Source: Marinobacter algicola DG893 (GTDB lineage: Bacteria; Pseudomonadota; Gammaproteobacteria; Pseudomonadales; Oleiphilaceae). From it: a stretch of 64,000 nt of DNA. The notes beneath the pieces were generated by a model, which saw only the letters and a program-made list of their open reading frames with translations, was not told where the DNA came from and made no database searches. Location of the stretch: the NCBI RefSeq assembly GCF_000170835.1, contig NZ_ABCP01000001.1, positions 248,001-312,000 of the forward strand. Reading direction: 5' to 3'. Shown here piece by piece: positions 48,138 through 58,907 of the stretch. How positions within the stretch are numbered: the first letter of the stretch is position 1; every line of letters begins with the position of its first letter. A program made the translations under genes and the position numbers.

Positions 48138-48908
48138 ATGTTCGGCCTGTTTATCGGCGGTTTGATCGGCTACCTGTTTGGCCGCTTTCCCGGCCTATTG
48201 ATTGGCGCTGTGGCAGGCGTACTATTGACCCGATACATCAAAAGTCGTCTGTGGCAAAAATTGCGCAACGTGCAGACGGACTTCCTCGAATCCGTGTTTG
48301 CGGTCATGGGCGCCCTGTGCAAAGCCGATGGCGTCGTCACTCGAGACGAAATCGAAGTGGCGGAACGCCTGTTCGACCGCTTTCGCCTCTCCGGCGAACA
48401 CCGTGAGCGCGCCAAGGCCGCCTTTAACCGCGGCAAAGCCAATGACTTCGACCTGGATGCGGAACTTCAGCACTTCCTACGGGTGAGTGGCCGCCAGCCA
48501 GCATTGCTGCAGATGTTCCTTCAGGTACAGGTGTCTGCCGTTGCCGCCGATGGTGTGGTGCACCCGGCCGAACACGAAATGCTGGTGCGCATCGCCCGGG
48601 GGCTGGGGCTTCCCGAGGCTCAGGTAGACCAGCTGGAAGCCATGTTGAGAGGCGCTCACGCTGGCCAAGCCGGTGCGTCTGGCCAGGCATCGTCCGCCAG
48701 CCAGATCGATGATGCGTACAAGGTTCTCGGGGTGTCGTCTTCCGCCAGCGACGCCGAGATCAAGAAAGCCTACCGCAAACTGATGAGCGAAAATCATCCG
48801 GACAAACTGGCGGGGCGAGGCCTGCCTGAAAGCATGCGGGAAATGGCGGAAGAGCGCACCCGTGAGATCAGCCACGCCTACGACGTGATCAAGGAAGCCC
48901 GCAACTAA
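48138..48908 (+). CDS. djlA: DjlA-type membrane co-chaperone (TerB-DnaJ)
   Basis: The 256-residue protein has a Gly-rich N-terminal membrane segment (about 2-30), a TerB-like domain (about 45-155) and a C-terminal J domain with HPD at 220-222. It would stimulate DnaK at the inner membrane, as DjlA does. AAAAGGA upstream supports ATG 48138. A hairpin follows at 48915-48942. Confidence 0.92.
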   Translation: MFGLFIGGLIGYLFGRFPGLLIGAVAGVLLTRYIKSRLWQKLRNVQTDFLESVFAVMGALCKADGVVTRDEIEVAERLFDRFRLSGEHRERAKAAFNRGKANDFDLDAELQHFLRVSGRQPALLQMFLQVQVSAVAADGVVHPAEHEMLVRIARGLGLPEAQVDQLEAMLRGAHAGQAGASGQASSASQIDDAYKVLGVSSSASDAEIKKAYRKLMSENHPDKLAGRGLPESMREMAEERTREISHAYDVIKEARN

Positions 48909-48914
48909 CGTTTC

Positions 48915-48942
48915 GGCGAGGGCCTTTTCCGCCACCCTCGCC
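48915..48942 (+). terminator. possible terminator hairpin after djlA
   Basis: GGCGAGGG (48915-48922) and CCCTCGCC (48935-48942) form a perfect 8-bp stem with a 12-base loop just after the djlA stop codon. There is no T-run, so termination would be weak or Rho-assisted. Confidence 0.4.
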
Positions 48943-49072
48943 TACCAAAGCGGGACAGAACTGGACCTTTACCTGTTGTATGGAGCGGTGCTATTTCCTG
49001 ATATGACATGTCGTCACGTTTAGGTTTTATATACAGTGGATACAACCCCGAAAACAACACGGAGTATCTGCC

Positions 49073-50551
49073 TTGACCGCCCAAAATCCGTCGCACTCCC
49101 ACTTGCAACCCCACCCGCAATCACTTCACACATTCAGTGACGACCTGCTTGGCCGGCACGACGCCACCGCGCTGGCCGAACTGATTCACAACGGCGACGT
49201 ATCAGTCGGCGAAGTCCTCCAGGCCACCCTGGCCCGGGCGCAACTGGCCGAACCCTTTATCCATGGTTTGGTCGGCCCCATCCCAGATGGCTGTGAGGAC
49301 ATGATCACGCATGAAACTTCGGCTGAAAAAACGGCGCCAGGCATCTTTTCGGGCGTACCCACGGTAATCAAGGACAATACCGAGGTAAAAGGGTTCTCCA
49401 CCTCCCATGGCACCGCTGCCATCGACGCCCACCCAGCCGGCACAACCAGCCCTTTCGCCCGCCAATTGCTGGCCCAGGGTCTGGTGTGTTTTGGTAAAAG
49501 CACGCTGCCTGAGTTCGGTTTCAACGCCACCACGGAACCCGCCCATGGCATCCCGACTCGCAACCCCTGGCATCTTCAATATTCCACTGGTGCTTCATCG
49601 GGAGGTTCCGCAGCGCTGGTTGCCGCGGGTGTTATCCCCATCGCACATGCCAACGATGGCGGCGGCTCCATCCGCATTCCGGCGGCCTGTTGCGGGTTGG
49701 TGGGGTTAAAACCAACACGGGGGCGGCTGATCGATAACGATGCGGCTAAAACACTCCCCATCAATATCGTCAGTGATGGTGTGGTAACGCGCACGGTCAG
49801 GGATACCGCCAACTTCTATTACGGCGCGGAACGCTTTTTCCGGAACCCGAAACTCCCGGCCATAGGAAAGGTGGAGCGCCCCGCCACACGCTCACTCCGT
49901 ATTGGCCTTGTGACCGACTCTATCAACGGTCACGCCACGGATAGTCAAACCCGCGCAGCCGTTGAAAATACAGCACAACTTCTGGATAAGCTTGGCCACA
50001 AGGTGGAACCGGTAGGCGTTCCCGTTGCCTCATCTTTCCCTGATGATTTTGCGCTCTATTGGGGAATGCTGGCCTTCGGCGTGCGCGCCAATGGCAAGCG
50101 GTTGGTTCATCCAAGTTTTGACAAATCACGGCTGGACGGGCTCACCCTTGGGCTGGACAAAGCCTTCCGGAGGCAGTTCTACAAATTACCGGCGGCACTC
50201 TGGCGCCTGCACCGGTCGTATCAGGACTACGCCCGCGCCATGGCCAGTTACGACGCCATTCTCACGCCGGTACTCGGTCATACCACGCCCGAGATCGGTT
50301 ACCTGAGCCCCACGGTTGACTTTGATACCCTGTTCGAGCGCCTGACCCAATACGTAAGCTTTACCCCACTGGCCAACGCCACCGGCGCACCCGCCATCTC
50401 ATTGCCAGCCAGCCTGAATAGCCAGGGCCTGCCAGTCTCCATTCAACTGATGGGCAAGCACGGGGGTGAGCAGACACTGCTGGAACTGGCGTTCTTGCTG
50501 GAGGAAACAATGAATTGGCCCAGGATAGACAGTCAGCCCATCAGGTCATGA
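49073..50551 (+). CDS. amidase signature family enzyme
   Basis: The 492-residue protein has the amidase signature. The Ser-cisSer-Lys triad is Lys100 (TVIKDN), Ser175 in GASSGGSAA and Ser199 in GGGSIRIPA. Substrates of this family range from aliphatic and aryl amides to 6-aminohexanoate oligomers; it cannot be told here. No GatB/GatC genes are adjacent, so it is not the Gat amidotransferase. It appears to start with TTG at 49073 behind CGGAG, as no ATG is nearby. The 3' end overlaps the convergent cyclase gene by 11 bases. Confidence 0.87.
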   Translation: MTAQNPSHSHLQPHPQSLHTFSDDLLGRHDATALAELIHNGDVSVGEVLQATLARAQLAEPFIHGLVGPIPDGCEDMITHETSAEKTAPGIFSGVPTVIKDNTEVKGFSTSHGTAAIDAHPAGTTSPFARQLLAQGLVCFGKSTLPEFGFNATTEPAHGIPTRNPWHLQYSTGASSGGSAALVAAGVIPIAHANDGGGSIRIPAACCGLVGLKPTRGRLIDNDAAKTLPINIVSDGVVTRTVRDTANFYYGAERFFRNPKLPAIGKVERPATRSLRIGLVTDSINGHATDSQTRAAVENTAQLLDKLGHKVEPVGVPVASSFPDDFALYWGMLAFGVRANGKRLVHPSFDKSRLDGLTLGLDKAFRRQFYKLPAALWRLHRSYQDYARAMASYDAILTPVLGHTTPEIGYLSPTVDFDTLFERLTQYVSFTPLANATGAPAISLPASLNSQGLPVSIQLMGKHGGEQTLLELAFLLEETMNWPRIDSQPIRS

Positions 50552-52430
50552 CAGGTTCCGCTCCCTGAACGGACGGGGGCTCGCAGGCGACGACCTGATT
50601 CCGCCCACGCCCCTTGGCCTCGTAGAGAGCCTCATCGGCCCAACTAAAGATGTCTTTGGTGGCATCCGCCTGGCTGGGACAGACGGCACACAAACCGATA
50701 CTCACCGTCAGGTGCAAGACTTCATCCGACACCCGGAACCCGGTTTCCTCAATCCGGCTCCGGATTTTCTCGGCCACTCTCAGGGCCCCCTCTCTCGGGG
50801 TGTCCGGCAACAGAACCACGAACTCTTCGCCGCCGTAGCGGGCAGCCAGATCCTGCGGGCGCGTGACATATTCGCGGATACAGTTGGCCACCATCTGCAG
50901 GCAATCGTCGCCGACCAGATGGCCATGTGTGTCGTTGAACTTCTTGAAATGATCGATATCCAGAAGCAACAGTGACAATGGCTGGCTGAATCGATAAGCC
51001 TTCACCACCGCCGAGCTGAAGGTACGATCAAAGTGGCCCCGGTTCTTGAGTCCGGTGAGCGCGTCGGTGGCACTGAGCTCGCGCAACTGATTATTGAGGG
51101 ACTCAAGATCCCGGGTGCGCTCCTGCACTCTCTGTTCAAGTAAGGTATTGGCTTCCTGTTGAATACGAAGGGATTTTTCCTGCGCCATCCTGGCTTTTCG
51201 CTCTTCAAGCAACAAGCGCTGCTGGGCCTCGAAAGCACTCTTTTTTTCCCTGTTGAGTCGGTCGGCCAGCGCTACCGACAACAGAATGACGCCTATGGCA
51301 GAGCCCACCTGGGTTGCGTTCTCCGTCAGCAGATTGCGTGGTAACACGGTGAACTTGCTTAATGCCAGGACGATCCCCCCGAAGAGCATAAACACCCAGG
51401 CCAACGCGTAGTACCTCGCTGCGGGGTCCTTTTTCAGACAACGCACAATGCTGAGCACCAGCATGGTCGTACACCCCAGGAAGGCAAGCAGGATGGTCGG
51501 CAGAATCAAAAGTCGATACGGAACCAGCATTCCCGCCATTGCCGTCACACCGGCCATAACGACAATCCCCACCGTCAGCCTGTTGAGAAACGGATGGTTG
51601 GCTGGAGTCACGTTGAGAAAGTGAAGACTGAAGGTGCCGCCAAACAGCACGACCAGATTAAGGAACACAGTGATGGCCTGGTCATTCCACCAGGTGGCTT
51701 CCGGCCAGAGGTACTGGAATGCAACACCATGCAGGCTCGCCAGAAACAGAGGCATGGCCGCAATATAGCCCACATAGTGCAGAAAGCTCCGTTCGCCAAC
51801 CGCCATATACACGAACAGGTTATACAGGATCATCACCAGTACAATGCCGTAGTAAATACCCTCGAACAGGCTACGGGCCTGCTCGGCCACGTAGAACGCA
51901 TCCTGATCCCAAAGGGTCAGGGGCACCTGCATGGAACTGGTGGTATCCACTCGAAGATAGATGGAGAGCTCGTTGTCACCTGAGAGGGAGAACGGGACAA
52001 GAAAATTGCGGTGATAGATTGGGCGCTGGTAAAACGGCTGCTTATCACCCAACAACTGGCGCTCAACAAGCTCGCCATCTTCGAGCAGATAGACCTCAAC
52101 ATGGTCCAACACCGGATACCCGATTTCCAGGAACAGGGACGCCGTACCAGACCCGGGGTTGCGAATATTGACCCGGAACCAGTAAACCTCGTCGCCGTAC
52201 CCCAGACTAACGCTGTCTTTACCGTTTGGCTGCCATTCATGCTCAGGGAGCTGCCTCACCGAATTCAGGGAAACGGCACCATCAGGTTCCTCCCAGTACT
52301 CCACATACCTGGGAAGCTCAAGCCGCTTGGAATAACCGTCCCAAACTGCCGGCCCCGCTGAAACCAGGGCAGGCAGCGCAAACAGCATAGTAACGAATAG
52401 AATCTGCATCAGACTCTTTTTCAAAAACAC
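50541..52430 (-). CDS. 7TM-type diguanylate cyclase (7TMR-DISM-GGDEF)
   Basis: The 629-residue membrane protein makes c-di-GMP. It has a signal peptide (FLKKSLMQILFVTMLFALPA) and an extracellular 7TMR-DISMED2 domain (about 35-170). Seven helices, a coiled coil (about 385-450) and a GGDEF domain with GGEEF near 535 follow. The RxxD inhibitory site (RPQD) is five residues before GGEEF, so product inhibition is expected. I chose the GTG start at 52430, with GGAG six bases upstream, over the ATG at 52451. The signal is unknown. Confidence 0.9.
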   Translation of the reverse strand: MFLKKSLMQILFVTMLFALPALVSAGPAVWDGYSKRLELPRYVEYWEEPDGAVSLNSVRQLPEHEWQPNGKDSVSLGYGDEVYWFRVNIRNPGSGTASLFLEIGYPVLDHVEVYLLEDGELVERQLLGDKQPFYQRPIYHRNFLVPFSLSGDNELSIYLRVDTTSSMQVPLTLWDQDAFYVAEQARSLFEGIYYGIVLVMILYNLFVYMAVGERSFLHYVGYIAAMPLFLASLHGVAFQYLWPEATWWNDQAITVFLNLVVLFGGTFSLHFLNVTPANHPFLNRLTVGIVVMAGVTAMAGMLVPYRLLILPTILLAFLGCTTMLVLSIVRCLKKDPAARYYALAWVFMLFGGIVLALSKFTVLPRNLLTENATQVGSAIGVILLSVALADRLNREKKSAFEAQQRLLLEERKARMAQEKSLRIQQEANTLLEQRVQERTRDLESLNNQLRELSATDALTGLKNRGHFDRTFSSAVVKAYRFSQPLSLLLLDIDHFKKFNDTHGHLVGDDCLQMVANCIREYVTRPQDLAARYGGEEFVVLLPDTPREGALRVAEKIRSRIEETGFRVSDEVLHLTVSIGLCAVCPSQADATKDIFSWADEALYEAKGRGRNQVVACEPPSVQGAEPVMT

Positions 52431-52732
52431 TCCCGGCTCCAGAGAGACCATATATTTGTTGGCTTTTCTGCCTCCAGCATAATCCAGAAATCGGGATTCC
52501 GCCGCAGGCGCCTTTAAAATGACTCAATCAGACAACAAAACCTGACAAACTGCCGCATTTCCGAACGCTCGTGCCGCCCCACGTCCCACTCATACGACTT
52601 CGAAGTGGACAGTATCGGAGCCCGATGCCAGTATGAGAAGGTCGGTAAATGGCAACTGCTGGCGCAAACACGACCAATCGCCACTCTTTGTCGTAAACCT
52701 ACTATCGTTCCCAGAACTGACAGCCAGAGACT

Positions 52733-54568
52733 ATGCACGATACGGACACCTTCGTGACCTTTCACAAGGCACTGACGGAACTCAGCCACAGTCCAGCGTT
52801 TATCGACAAGAAACGCCCGCAAAAACTCGCTGACCTGACGGCGCTCTGTGCGAGGCTGCTCGAGGTCGAACGGGTCAGTGTCTGGCGGTTTCCAGAGGAA
52901 CGTGATCGCATCGAATCCGAGTGGCTCCATACTGCGGACTCAGCCACTGGTGACAAATCCAGCCTGTATCAATCCGGCAATCCGGAGTACTTCGCGGCCC
53001 TGGAAACCGAACGCGTGCTGTCCGTCCGAGACGCCCAGAATGATCCCCGTACCCAGGCATTCGCGCCAGACTACCTTATACCCTTGAACATCCTGTCAAT
53101 GCTCGATGCACCGGTATTTGATGGTGCTCGACTCAGTGGCGTTGTTTGCCTGGAATCAACGCACCAGCGCAACTGGACCTTGCCGGAAATATCCTTCGTC
53201 ATCGCGATTGCCGATACCATCAGCCTGATCAATACCCACGAAGCCTGGCTCCACTCGCAACGCGCACTCGAGTACGTCACCCGTTACGATTCACTGACCG
53301 GGCTATCAAACATCGAATCCCTGCGAGACCGTATCGGCCACCTTGCCAGTAAAATAGAACGGAGAGGGCTCGGTAGCCTGGCGTTGATATGGATTGATGT
53401 GGACCGCCTGAAATCCATCAACGATGGACTGGGTCCGCAGGTGGGTGACAACGTTATTGCTGAAGTCGGTCGCCGCCTGAAAAAGCTCTCCGTTCCGGGC
53501 AAGGACGTACTGGCCAGAATTGGGGGCGATGAGTACGCCCTCATCGTTCGAAACCACACCATGCGAGACTCTCTGGAACTGACGGCTTCGCGTATACGAC
53601 AGGAAATCAACAAGCCCATCCGTCTCAATGGTCACTCCATCACCGTTGGCGCGAGCCTGGGTATCTGCCACTTGCCCGGAGACTGTGAAACCACCGAAGA
53701 GCTGTTGCGTGGTGCCGAAGCCGCCATGTACAACGCGAAACAACGAGGCCGGGACCAAGCCTGCTTCTTTGACTCCAGCATCCAGGTCACGGCCCGTTCC
53801 CGATTTGTCCTGGAAAATGAGTTGCGGGCCGCCATCAGCAACCACACCCTGGAAGTGTTCTATCAGCCCATCTTGAGCGCCGCCGAGTTGAAACTGGAAT
53901 CCCTGGAAGCCCTGGTACGTTGGCAACACCCCCAACGTGGCTGGCTGTCACCCATCGAGTTCCTGGGTATAGCCAGAAGCGGTGGCCTGATGTATGCGAT
54001 GGGGGAGTGCGTGCTTCGCCGCGTATGCGAACACTGGCAGCAGGCCCACAACCAGGGCATTACACTGCCAGAGATTTCCGTCAACCTGGCGGCCGAGCAG
54101 GTATCGATACCGGAACTTCCCAGCCTGGTCCGGGAAACCTGCCATGAATACGACGTGCCGGTCAGCGCGCTGCATTTCGAGGTAACCGAGGATTCCATTC
54201 AAGGGGATTTCAGCTCACTGAACAGCATCCTGGAAGAGCTGGTCGCCGATGGTGCAAGCCTGTCCATAGACGACTTCGGAACCGGCTACTCCTCACTCTC
54301 CCGCCTCAAAAGTCTGCCCTTCTCGCGGATCAAGATTGACCGTTCCTTCATCAGCCAACTGCCAGACGACGAGGACGACTGCGCCATTACCCTCTCGATC
54401 ATTGGCCTGGCACGGGGACTTGGGCTATCAGTCGTCGCTGAGGGCGTTGAAACCAAAGCCCATGAGCAGTGGCTTGTCGAGCAGGGCTGTGACTATCTGC
54501 AAGGTTATCTATACAGCAAACCTCTGCCATTCAACGCCCTCATGGACAAGTTTTTCCCACTGCCCTGA
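52733..54568 (+). CDS. GAF-GGDEF-EAL c-di-GMP signalling protein
   Basis: The 611-residue cytosolic protein has an N-terminal GAF (about 20-165), a GGDEF domain with GGDEY and no RxxD site, and an EAL domain with intact motifs (ESLEALVRW, EVTEDS, DDFGTGYSS, VAEGVET). It is probably a phosphodiesterase with a GGDEF part that binds GTP or has weak cyclase activity. It is divergent from the 7TM cyclase gene across about 300 bp, giving a paired maker and breaker of c-di-GMP. No strong ribosome site at ATG 52733. Confidence 0.9.
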   Translation: MHDTDTFVTFHKALTELSHSPAFIDKKRPQKLADLTALCARLLEVERVSVWRFPEERDRIESEWLHTADSATGDKSSLYQSGNPEYFAALETERVLSVRDAQNDPRTQAFAPDYLIPLNILSMLDAPVFDGARLSGVVCLESTHQRNWTLPEISFVIAIADTISLINTHEAWLHSQRALEYVTRYDSLTGLSNIESLRDRIGHLASKIERRGLGSLALIWIDVDRLKSINDGLGPQVGDNVIAEVGRRLKKLSVPGKDVLARIGGDEYALIVRNHTMRDSLELTASRIRQEINKPIRLNGHSITVGASLGICHLPGDCETTEELLRGAEAAMYNAKQRGRDQACFFDSSIQVTARSRFVLENELRAAISNHTLEVFYQPILSAAELKLESLEALVRWQHPQRGWLSPIEFLGIARSGGLMYAMGECVLRRVCEHWQQAHNQGITLPEISVNLAAEQVSIPELPSLVRETCHEYDVPVSALHFEVTEDSIQGDFSSLNSILEELVADGASLSIDDFGTGYSSLSRLKSLPFSRIKIDRSFISQLPDDEDDCAITLSIIGLARGLGLSVVAEGVETKAHEQWLVEQGCDYLQGYLYSKPLPFNALMDKFFPLP

Positions 54569-54584
54569 CGATCAGGACGATATG

Positions 54585-57500
54585 TTATTCACTCCCGGAG
54601 GAATCCGCAGCAACCGGTTTTATTTTCCGCCCTATTTTGTCACCCAAAACCAGCAACGCCGGCGTCAGCAACAGCGTGAGCACCGTTGCAAATGCCAACC
54701 CGCCCGCAATGGCGCTGGATAGCTGGGTCCACCACTGGGTGGACGGAGCACCGATACCGAGCGAGGGGGTCAGGAGATCCACATTTACCCCCAGCACCAT
54801 TGGCATCAACCCGAGTATGGTGGTGATGGCGGTCAGCAACACCGGTCGCAGGCGCAGGCATCCGGTTTCCAGCGCGGCGTCGAATGCTGCCATACCGCTT
54901 TGGCGCATCTGGTTGTAGGTGTCGATCAGAATGATGTTGTTGTTCACCACGATGCCCGCAAGAGCAATGATGCCCATGCCTACCATCACTATTCCGAACG
55001 ACTGCCCATTCAGCAGTAGGCCCAATAACACGCCCGCCGTTGAAAGCACAATGGCCGAAAGAATGAGCATGGTCTGGTAGAGGGAATTGAACTGGGTCAC
55101 AAGGATCAACAGCATCAGGGCAATCGCGACCAGAAACGCGGATGCGAGGAAATTAGAGGCCTGCTGCTGATCCTCATTCTCGCCAGCAAATCGCACGGAA
55201 ACCCCCTCGGGCGTTTCAGGCATTTGCTGTTGCAGCGTCATCAGCAGCTCGTCCGCACGGCGACCAGGCTCTATGTCGGACTTGATCGTAATGGTGCGCT
55301 GTCCATCCACGCGGGTAATGCTGCCAATCTTGTCGCCGGGAGCCAGCTCAACGAACTCCGAGAGTGGCACCTGCCCGCGGCTGGTGTTAATTGTCTGGCG
55401 CTGGAATTGGTCCAGCTCGCGCCAGTTATTAGGCACTCTCACGGCGATATCGACTTCGTCGCGCACGTCCTCAGGGCGATAGGTGGCGAGCACCAGGCCG
55501 TTGGTGATCAGTCGCACCGCACTGCCAACACTGAGCACGTCCGAGCCAAATCGGGCAGCGGCTGAGCGGTCAACATTCAGGCGCCATTCGATGCCCGGGA
55601 GGCTGCGATCGTCTTCGACATCCACAAAGCCATCGATGCCCGACATCCGTTCCCGAACAAGAGCGACATACCGTTCCAGTTGGTCCCCGTCCATACTGCT
55701 GACCATAAGCTCAATGGGCTTGCCGTCCGCGGGGCCGCCCTCCTGCTTGCGAAACTCCAGTTCAATGCCGGGAATGTCCGCTGTGAGTGAGCGAAAATCT
55801 TCCAGTATCTGTGTCGCTGGTCGGCGCTCAAACCAGTCTGTGAACTGGAACTGCAGCACACCGATGACGTCCGGCGCCATCTGGTTTCCGGGGTTGATCA
55901 TTGAGCGGGCATAAAGGGCTTTCACCTCCGGCATTCCCTGTAAACGCTGCTCGACCTGCCGAACGATAGCATCGCGTTCCTGCACCGAGAGATCCCCTCT
56001 GGCCCTGATATGTACCTGCGCTGAATCCGGCTCCACGCTCGGGAAAAACTCCACACCATGGTTGAACTTGCCATAAGCCGCATAGATCACCACAACGACA
56101 CCAAGTACGCCAAGAAGTGTAAAACCGGGCTTTGCCAATAGTCGCCCGAGAACGCCACGATAGACGTCCGTCATGCGGCCACTGATTGCGGCCTGGGGAC
56201 GGCGCTTGCCGCCACTGATGCTGCCAAGGACCGGCAAAAACACGAGAGCCATCGCTAACGAGGCAGTCAGACAGATGATGACGGTGGTGGGCAAAAAGCT
56301 CATGAATTCACCGACCACACCCGGCCAGAACAACAGCGGGATAAAAACCGCCAGCGTGGTGGCAGTTGACGCAATAATGGGCCAGGCCATGCGGCTGGCT
56401 GCCTCTCCCCAAGCAGTCTTCACGCTCTGGCCCTCGGAGAGGTTCCTGTCAGCAAGCTCTGACACCACGATGGCGCCATCCACCAGCATTCCCGCCACCA
56501 GTATGAGGCTGAACAGAACCACAATATTCAGGGTGAAGCCCATGCCCCAGATCACCAGGATACCGGTCAGGAACGCACCGGGAATAGTGAGCCCCACCAA
56601 CAGGGCAGAACGGGGGCCCATGGCGGCAATGATCAGAACGATCACCAGTACGATGGCGGTCAACACATTGTTGAGCAGGTCGCTGAGGATGTCCCGAACC
56701 TCACCGGACTGGTCCATGATGTAGCGAACCTCGAGCTCGTCGGGCATTTGCGGCCCAGCGCTTTCAATCAGCGCTTTCACCTTTTCCACGGTTTCGATGA
56801 TGTTGGCGCCGGTCCTCTTGGATATTTCCAGCACCAGCGCCGGCTCGCCATTGATCCTGGCGAACCCTCTCGGATCCTTAAACGTGCGTTGCAGCATCGC
56901 CACGTCGCCAAAGGTCACAACCGTGTCACCGCCCACCTTGACCGGCATGGCCATGACATCTTCCACAGACTCGATAACGCCCGGAACCTTCATGGTCATG
57001 CGACCGGCACCGGTATCCAGACTTCCGGCAGCGACCAGTTGATTGTTGCGCGTGACCAACGTCGCCAGCTGATCAAAGTCGACGCCGTAGCTTTCAAGCA
57101 CCTGGGGATCGACAACGATCTCAAGGAGGTCTTCCCTGTCACCGCCGATGTCCACTTCCAGCACTTCCGGAATGCCTTCGATGGCGTCCTGCAAACGCCG
57201 GGCAACAGTCACCAGTTCGCGTTCGGAAAGAGGCCCGGAGAGACCAACCGACATGACCGGAAACAGGGCCACGTTAATTTCATTAACCCGCGGTTCGTCA
57301 GCTTCCTGGGGTAGCTTGCTGCGGGCAGTGTCGACTTTTTCACGAACGTCCTGAAGCGCAATGTCCGGGTCAAACCCGGCATCAAATTCCAGCATCACCG
57401 AGGCATGGCCCTCCGAGGCGGTACCTCGCATTTCCTTGACGCCCTCCAGAGAGCGCAACTCCTGCTCCATGGGCCGGATAAGCAGGCGTTCACCGTCTTC

Positions 57501-57671
57501 CGGGCTGATTCCCTCCAGTGTCATTGACACATAGATCATGGGAATGGTGATGTCCGGGTTCGCTTCTTTGGGAATGGTCTGAAAAGCAGCAATTCCGCCC
57601 AGAATCAGGAACGCCAGTGTCAGCAGTGTGGTCCGGCTGCGGTCGAGAGCGGCGAAAATCAAGGTTCGCAT
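54585..57671 (-). CDS. RND efflux transporter (AcrB-like)
   Basis: The 1028-residue inner-membrane pump has 12 helices and two large periplasmic loops. The proton-relay helix includes VDGAIVVSELADRN, and the N-terminus is MRTLIFAALDRSRTTLLTLAFL. It works with the membrane-fusion protein encoded five bases upstream on the same strand. No outer-membrane TolC-like gene is near, so it must share one. The substrate cannot be told; the family is closer to general HAE1-type pumps than to metal pumps. Confidence 0.92.
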   Translation of the reverse strand: MRTLIFAALDRSRTTLLTLAFLILGGIAAFQTIPKEANPDITIPMIYVSMTLEGISPEDGERLLIRPMEQELRSLEGVKEMRGTASEGHASVMLEFDAGFDPDIALQDVREKVDTARSKLPQEADEPRVNEINVALFPVMSVGLSGPLSERELVTVARRLQDAIEGIPEVLEVDIGGDREDLLEIVVDPQVLESYGVDFDQLATLVTRNNQLVAAGSLDTGAGRMTMKVPGVIESVEDVMAMPVKVGGDTVVTFGDVAMLQRTFKDPRGFARINGEPALVLEISKRTGANIIETVEKVKALIESAGPQMPDELEVRYIMDQSGEVRDILSDLLNNVLTAIVLVIVLIIAAMGPRSALLVGLTIPGAFLTGILVIWGMGFTLNIVVLFSLILVAGMLVDGAIVVSELADRNLSEGQSVKTAWGEAASRMAWPIIASTATTLAVFIPLLFWPGVVGEFMSFLPTTVIICLTASLAMALVFLPVLGSISGGKRRPQAAISGRMTDVYRGVLGRLLAKPGFTLLGVLGVVVVIYAAYGKFNHGVEFFPSVEPDSAQVHIRARGDLSVQERDAIVRQVEQRLQGMPEVKALYARSMINPGNQMAPDVIGVLQFQFTDWFERRPATQILEDFRSLTADIPGIELEFRKQEGGPADGKPIELMVSSMDGDQLERYVALVRERMSGIDGFVDVEDDRSLPGIEWRLNVDRSAAARFGSDVLSVGSAVRLITNGLVLATYRPEDVRDEVDIAVRVPNNWRELDQFQRQTINTSRGQVPLSEFVELAPGDKIGSITRVDGQRTITIKSDIEPGRRADELLMTLQQQMPETPEGVSVRFAGENEDQQQASNFLASAFLVAIALMLLILVTQFNSLYQTMLILSAIVLSTAGVLLGLLLNGQSFGIVMVGMGIIALAGIVVNNNIILIDTYNQMRQSGMAAFDAALETGCLRLRPVLLTAITTILGLMPMVLGVNVDLLTPSLGIGAPSTQWWTQLSSAIAGGLAFATVLTLLLTPALLVLGDKIGRKIKPVAADSSGSE

Positions 57672-57676
57672 ATCGG

Positions 57677-58759
57677 TCAGCCCCGGTCCGAATCGCGATC
57701 AACCGGGCGGACCTGCTGCCCGATGGATACAAAACCCGCTCCCCGGGTAATCAACCGGATTTCATCCGGCAGCCCAGTGACCCAGGCGCCGTCCGTGGTG
57801 ACGTTTAGTAGTTTGACCGTGGTAAACACCACTTCGTTATTGTCACCCACATAGCGAACACCGGGCCGGCCATCATCCCCAAGACTGAGATAGGCCGGCG
57901 AAATGAACATCGCCTCCACTTCTGGCAAGGCAATACGCAACGTGGCACTGCCGCCGGCAACCCGCTTTCGTTCCGGGTTGTCTATGGACACTTCCACTGG
58001 GAAACTGCGGGTGTCCGGGTCTGCGGCACTGGCCACGAAATTCACCACGCCTTGCAGGCTGTCGCCATCCAACGTGCGAATGGTCACGGCCTGCCCCTCT
58101 TCGACGGCACCCACTGACTGCTGCGGAATTTGCCCTGTCGCTTTCAGCCGATCAACGCGCACCAGCTCCAACAGTGGTGACCCGACCTGAACAAGATCAC
58201 CAAGATCGACATCCCGTCGATTCACTGTGCCGTCAAAAGGCGCGCGTGGCTCCAGGTTGTCAACGGCAAGACGTGCCTGAGCAAGTTCCGCCCTGGCCGC
58301 GGACAGCTCACTTTGCAGGGTCAACACTTCGGATTCGGATGTGAGATTCCGGGAGCGGAGCTTCTGGGCCGCCGACAGATCAGCCTCCAGTTTGCGAATG
58401 CGGGATTGCCATTGGTCCACCGACGTACGTCGGCCATCCTCGGAAAGGCGAAGCAGGACATCCCCTTTCTCAACCCGGGCTCCCTGCTCCACCATCAGCT
58501 CTTCCACCGTACCGGCTACCCGAGCGCCAACTGACACGGTTCGCCAGGGCTCCAACTGCCCCTGCAGCATTAACCCGGGTTCGTAAAGCCTGGTTCTCAG
58601 GACATCCACCTGAACAGAAGGCGCGGAGACGGACTCCTCAGGTGTATCCTCTGGCGCCTCGTCCCGCGCTTCCTTGACGTCACCGGTTGCCATCCATACC
58701 ACCAGTAAAGTCAGTACCAGAAAGGACAATCCGATAGATCCCAGTTTTGCTTTGGTCAT
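57677..58759 (-). CDS. RND efflux periplasmic adaptor protein
   Basis: The 360-residue membrane-fusion protein has an N-terminal anchor (about 7-24, GLSFLVLTLLVVWMATG), a lipoyl half (GARVAGTVEELMVEQGARVEKG), a coiled-coil hairpin (about 115-165) and a beta-barrel. It links the pump encoded downstream to an outer-membrane channel. The stop is five bases before the pump start, so they are translationally linked. Its upstream region is shared with the ilv attenuator region, transcribed in the opposite direction. Confidence 0.92.
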   Translation of the reverse strand: MTKAKLGSIGLSFLVLTLLVVWMATGDVKEARDEAPEDTPEESVSAPSVQVDVLRTRLYEPGLMLQGQLEPWRTVSVGARVAGTVEELMVEQGARVEKGDVLLRLSEDGRRTSVDQWQSRIRKLEADLSAAQKLRSRNLTSESEVLTLQSELSAARAELAQARLAVDNLEPRAPFDGTVNRRDVDLGDLVQVGSPLLELVRVDRLKATGQIPQQSVGAVEEGQAVTIRTLDGDSLQGVVNFVASAADPDTRSFPVEVSIDNPERKRVAGGSATLRIALPEVEAMFISPAYLSLGDDGRPGVRYVGDNNEVVFTTVKLLNVTTDGAWVTGLPDEIRLITRGAGFVSIGQQVRPVDRDSDRG

Positions 58760-58834
58760 TGATCGCTCGCAGTTACATTCGGGTGATGTCGGTTTACAGT
58801 CCAGGCACTCGTTTCAGAAACTGTCAGAAAACGG

Positions 58835-58864
58835 TTGCATCCGGTTGTTTTCGTGGGGTAGATT
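58835..58864 (+). promoter_or_regulatory. possible promoter of the ilvGM operon
   Basis: TTGCAT (58835-58840) and TAGATT (58859-58864) are 18 bases apart and about 45 bases before the leader peptide. The match to consensus is only fair, so the start site is a guess. Confidence 0.35.
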
Positions 58865-58907
58865 CTACACATAAATTTCTCACAGATTCAGAGCAGATAC
58901 TGATTTT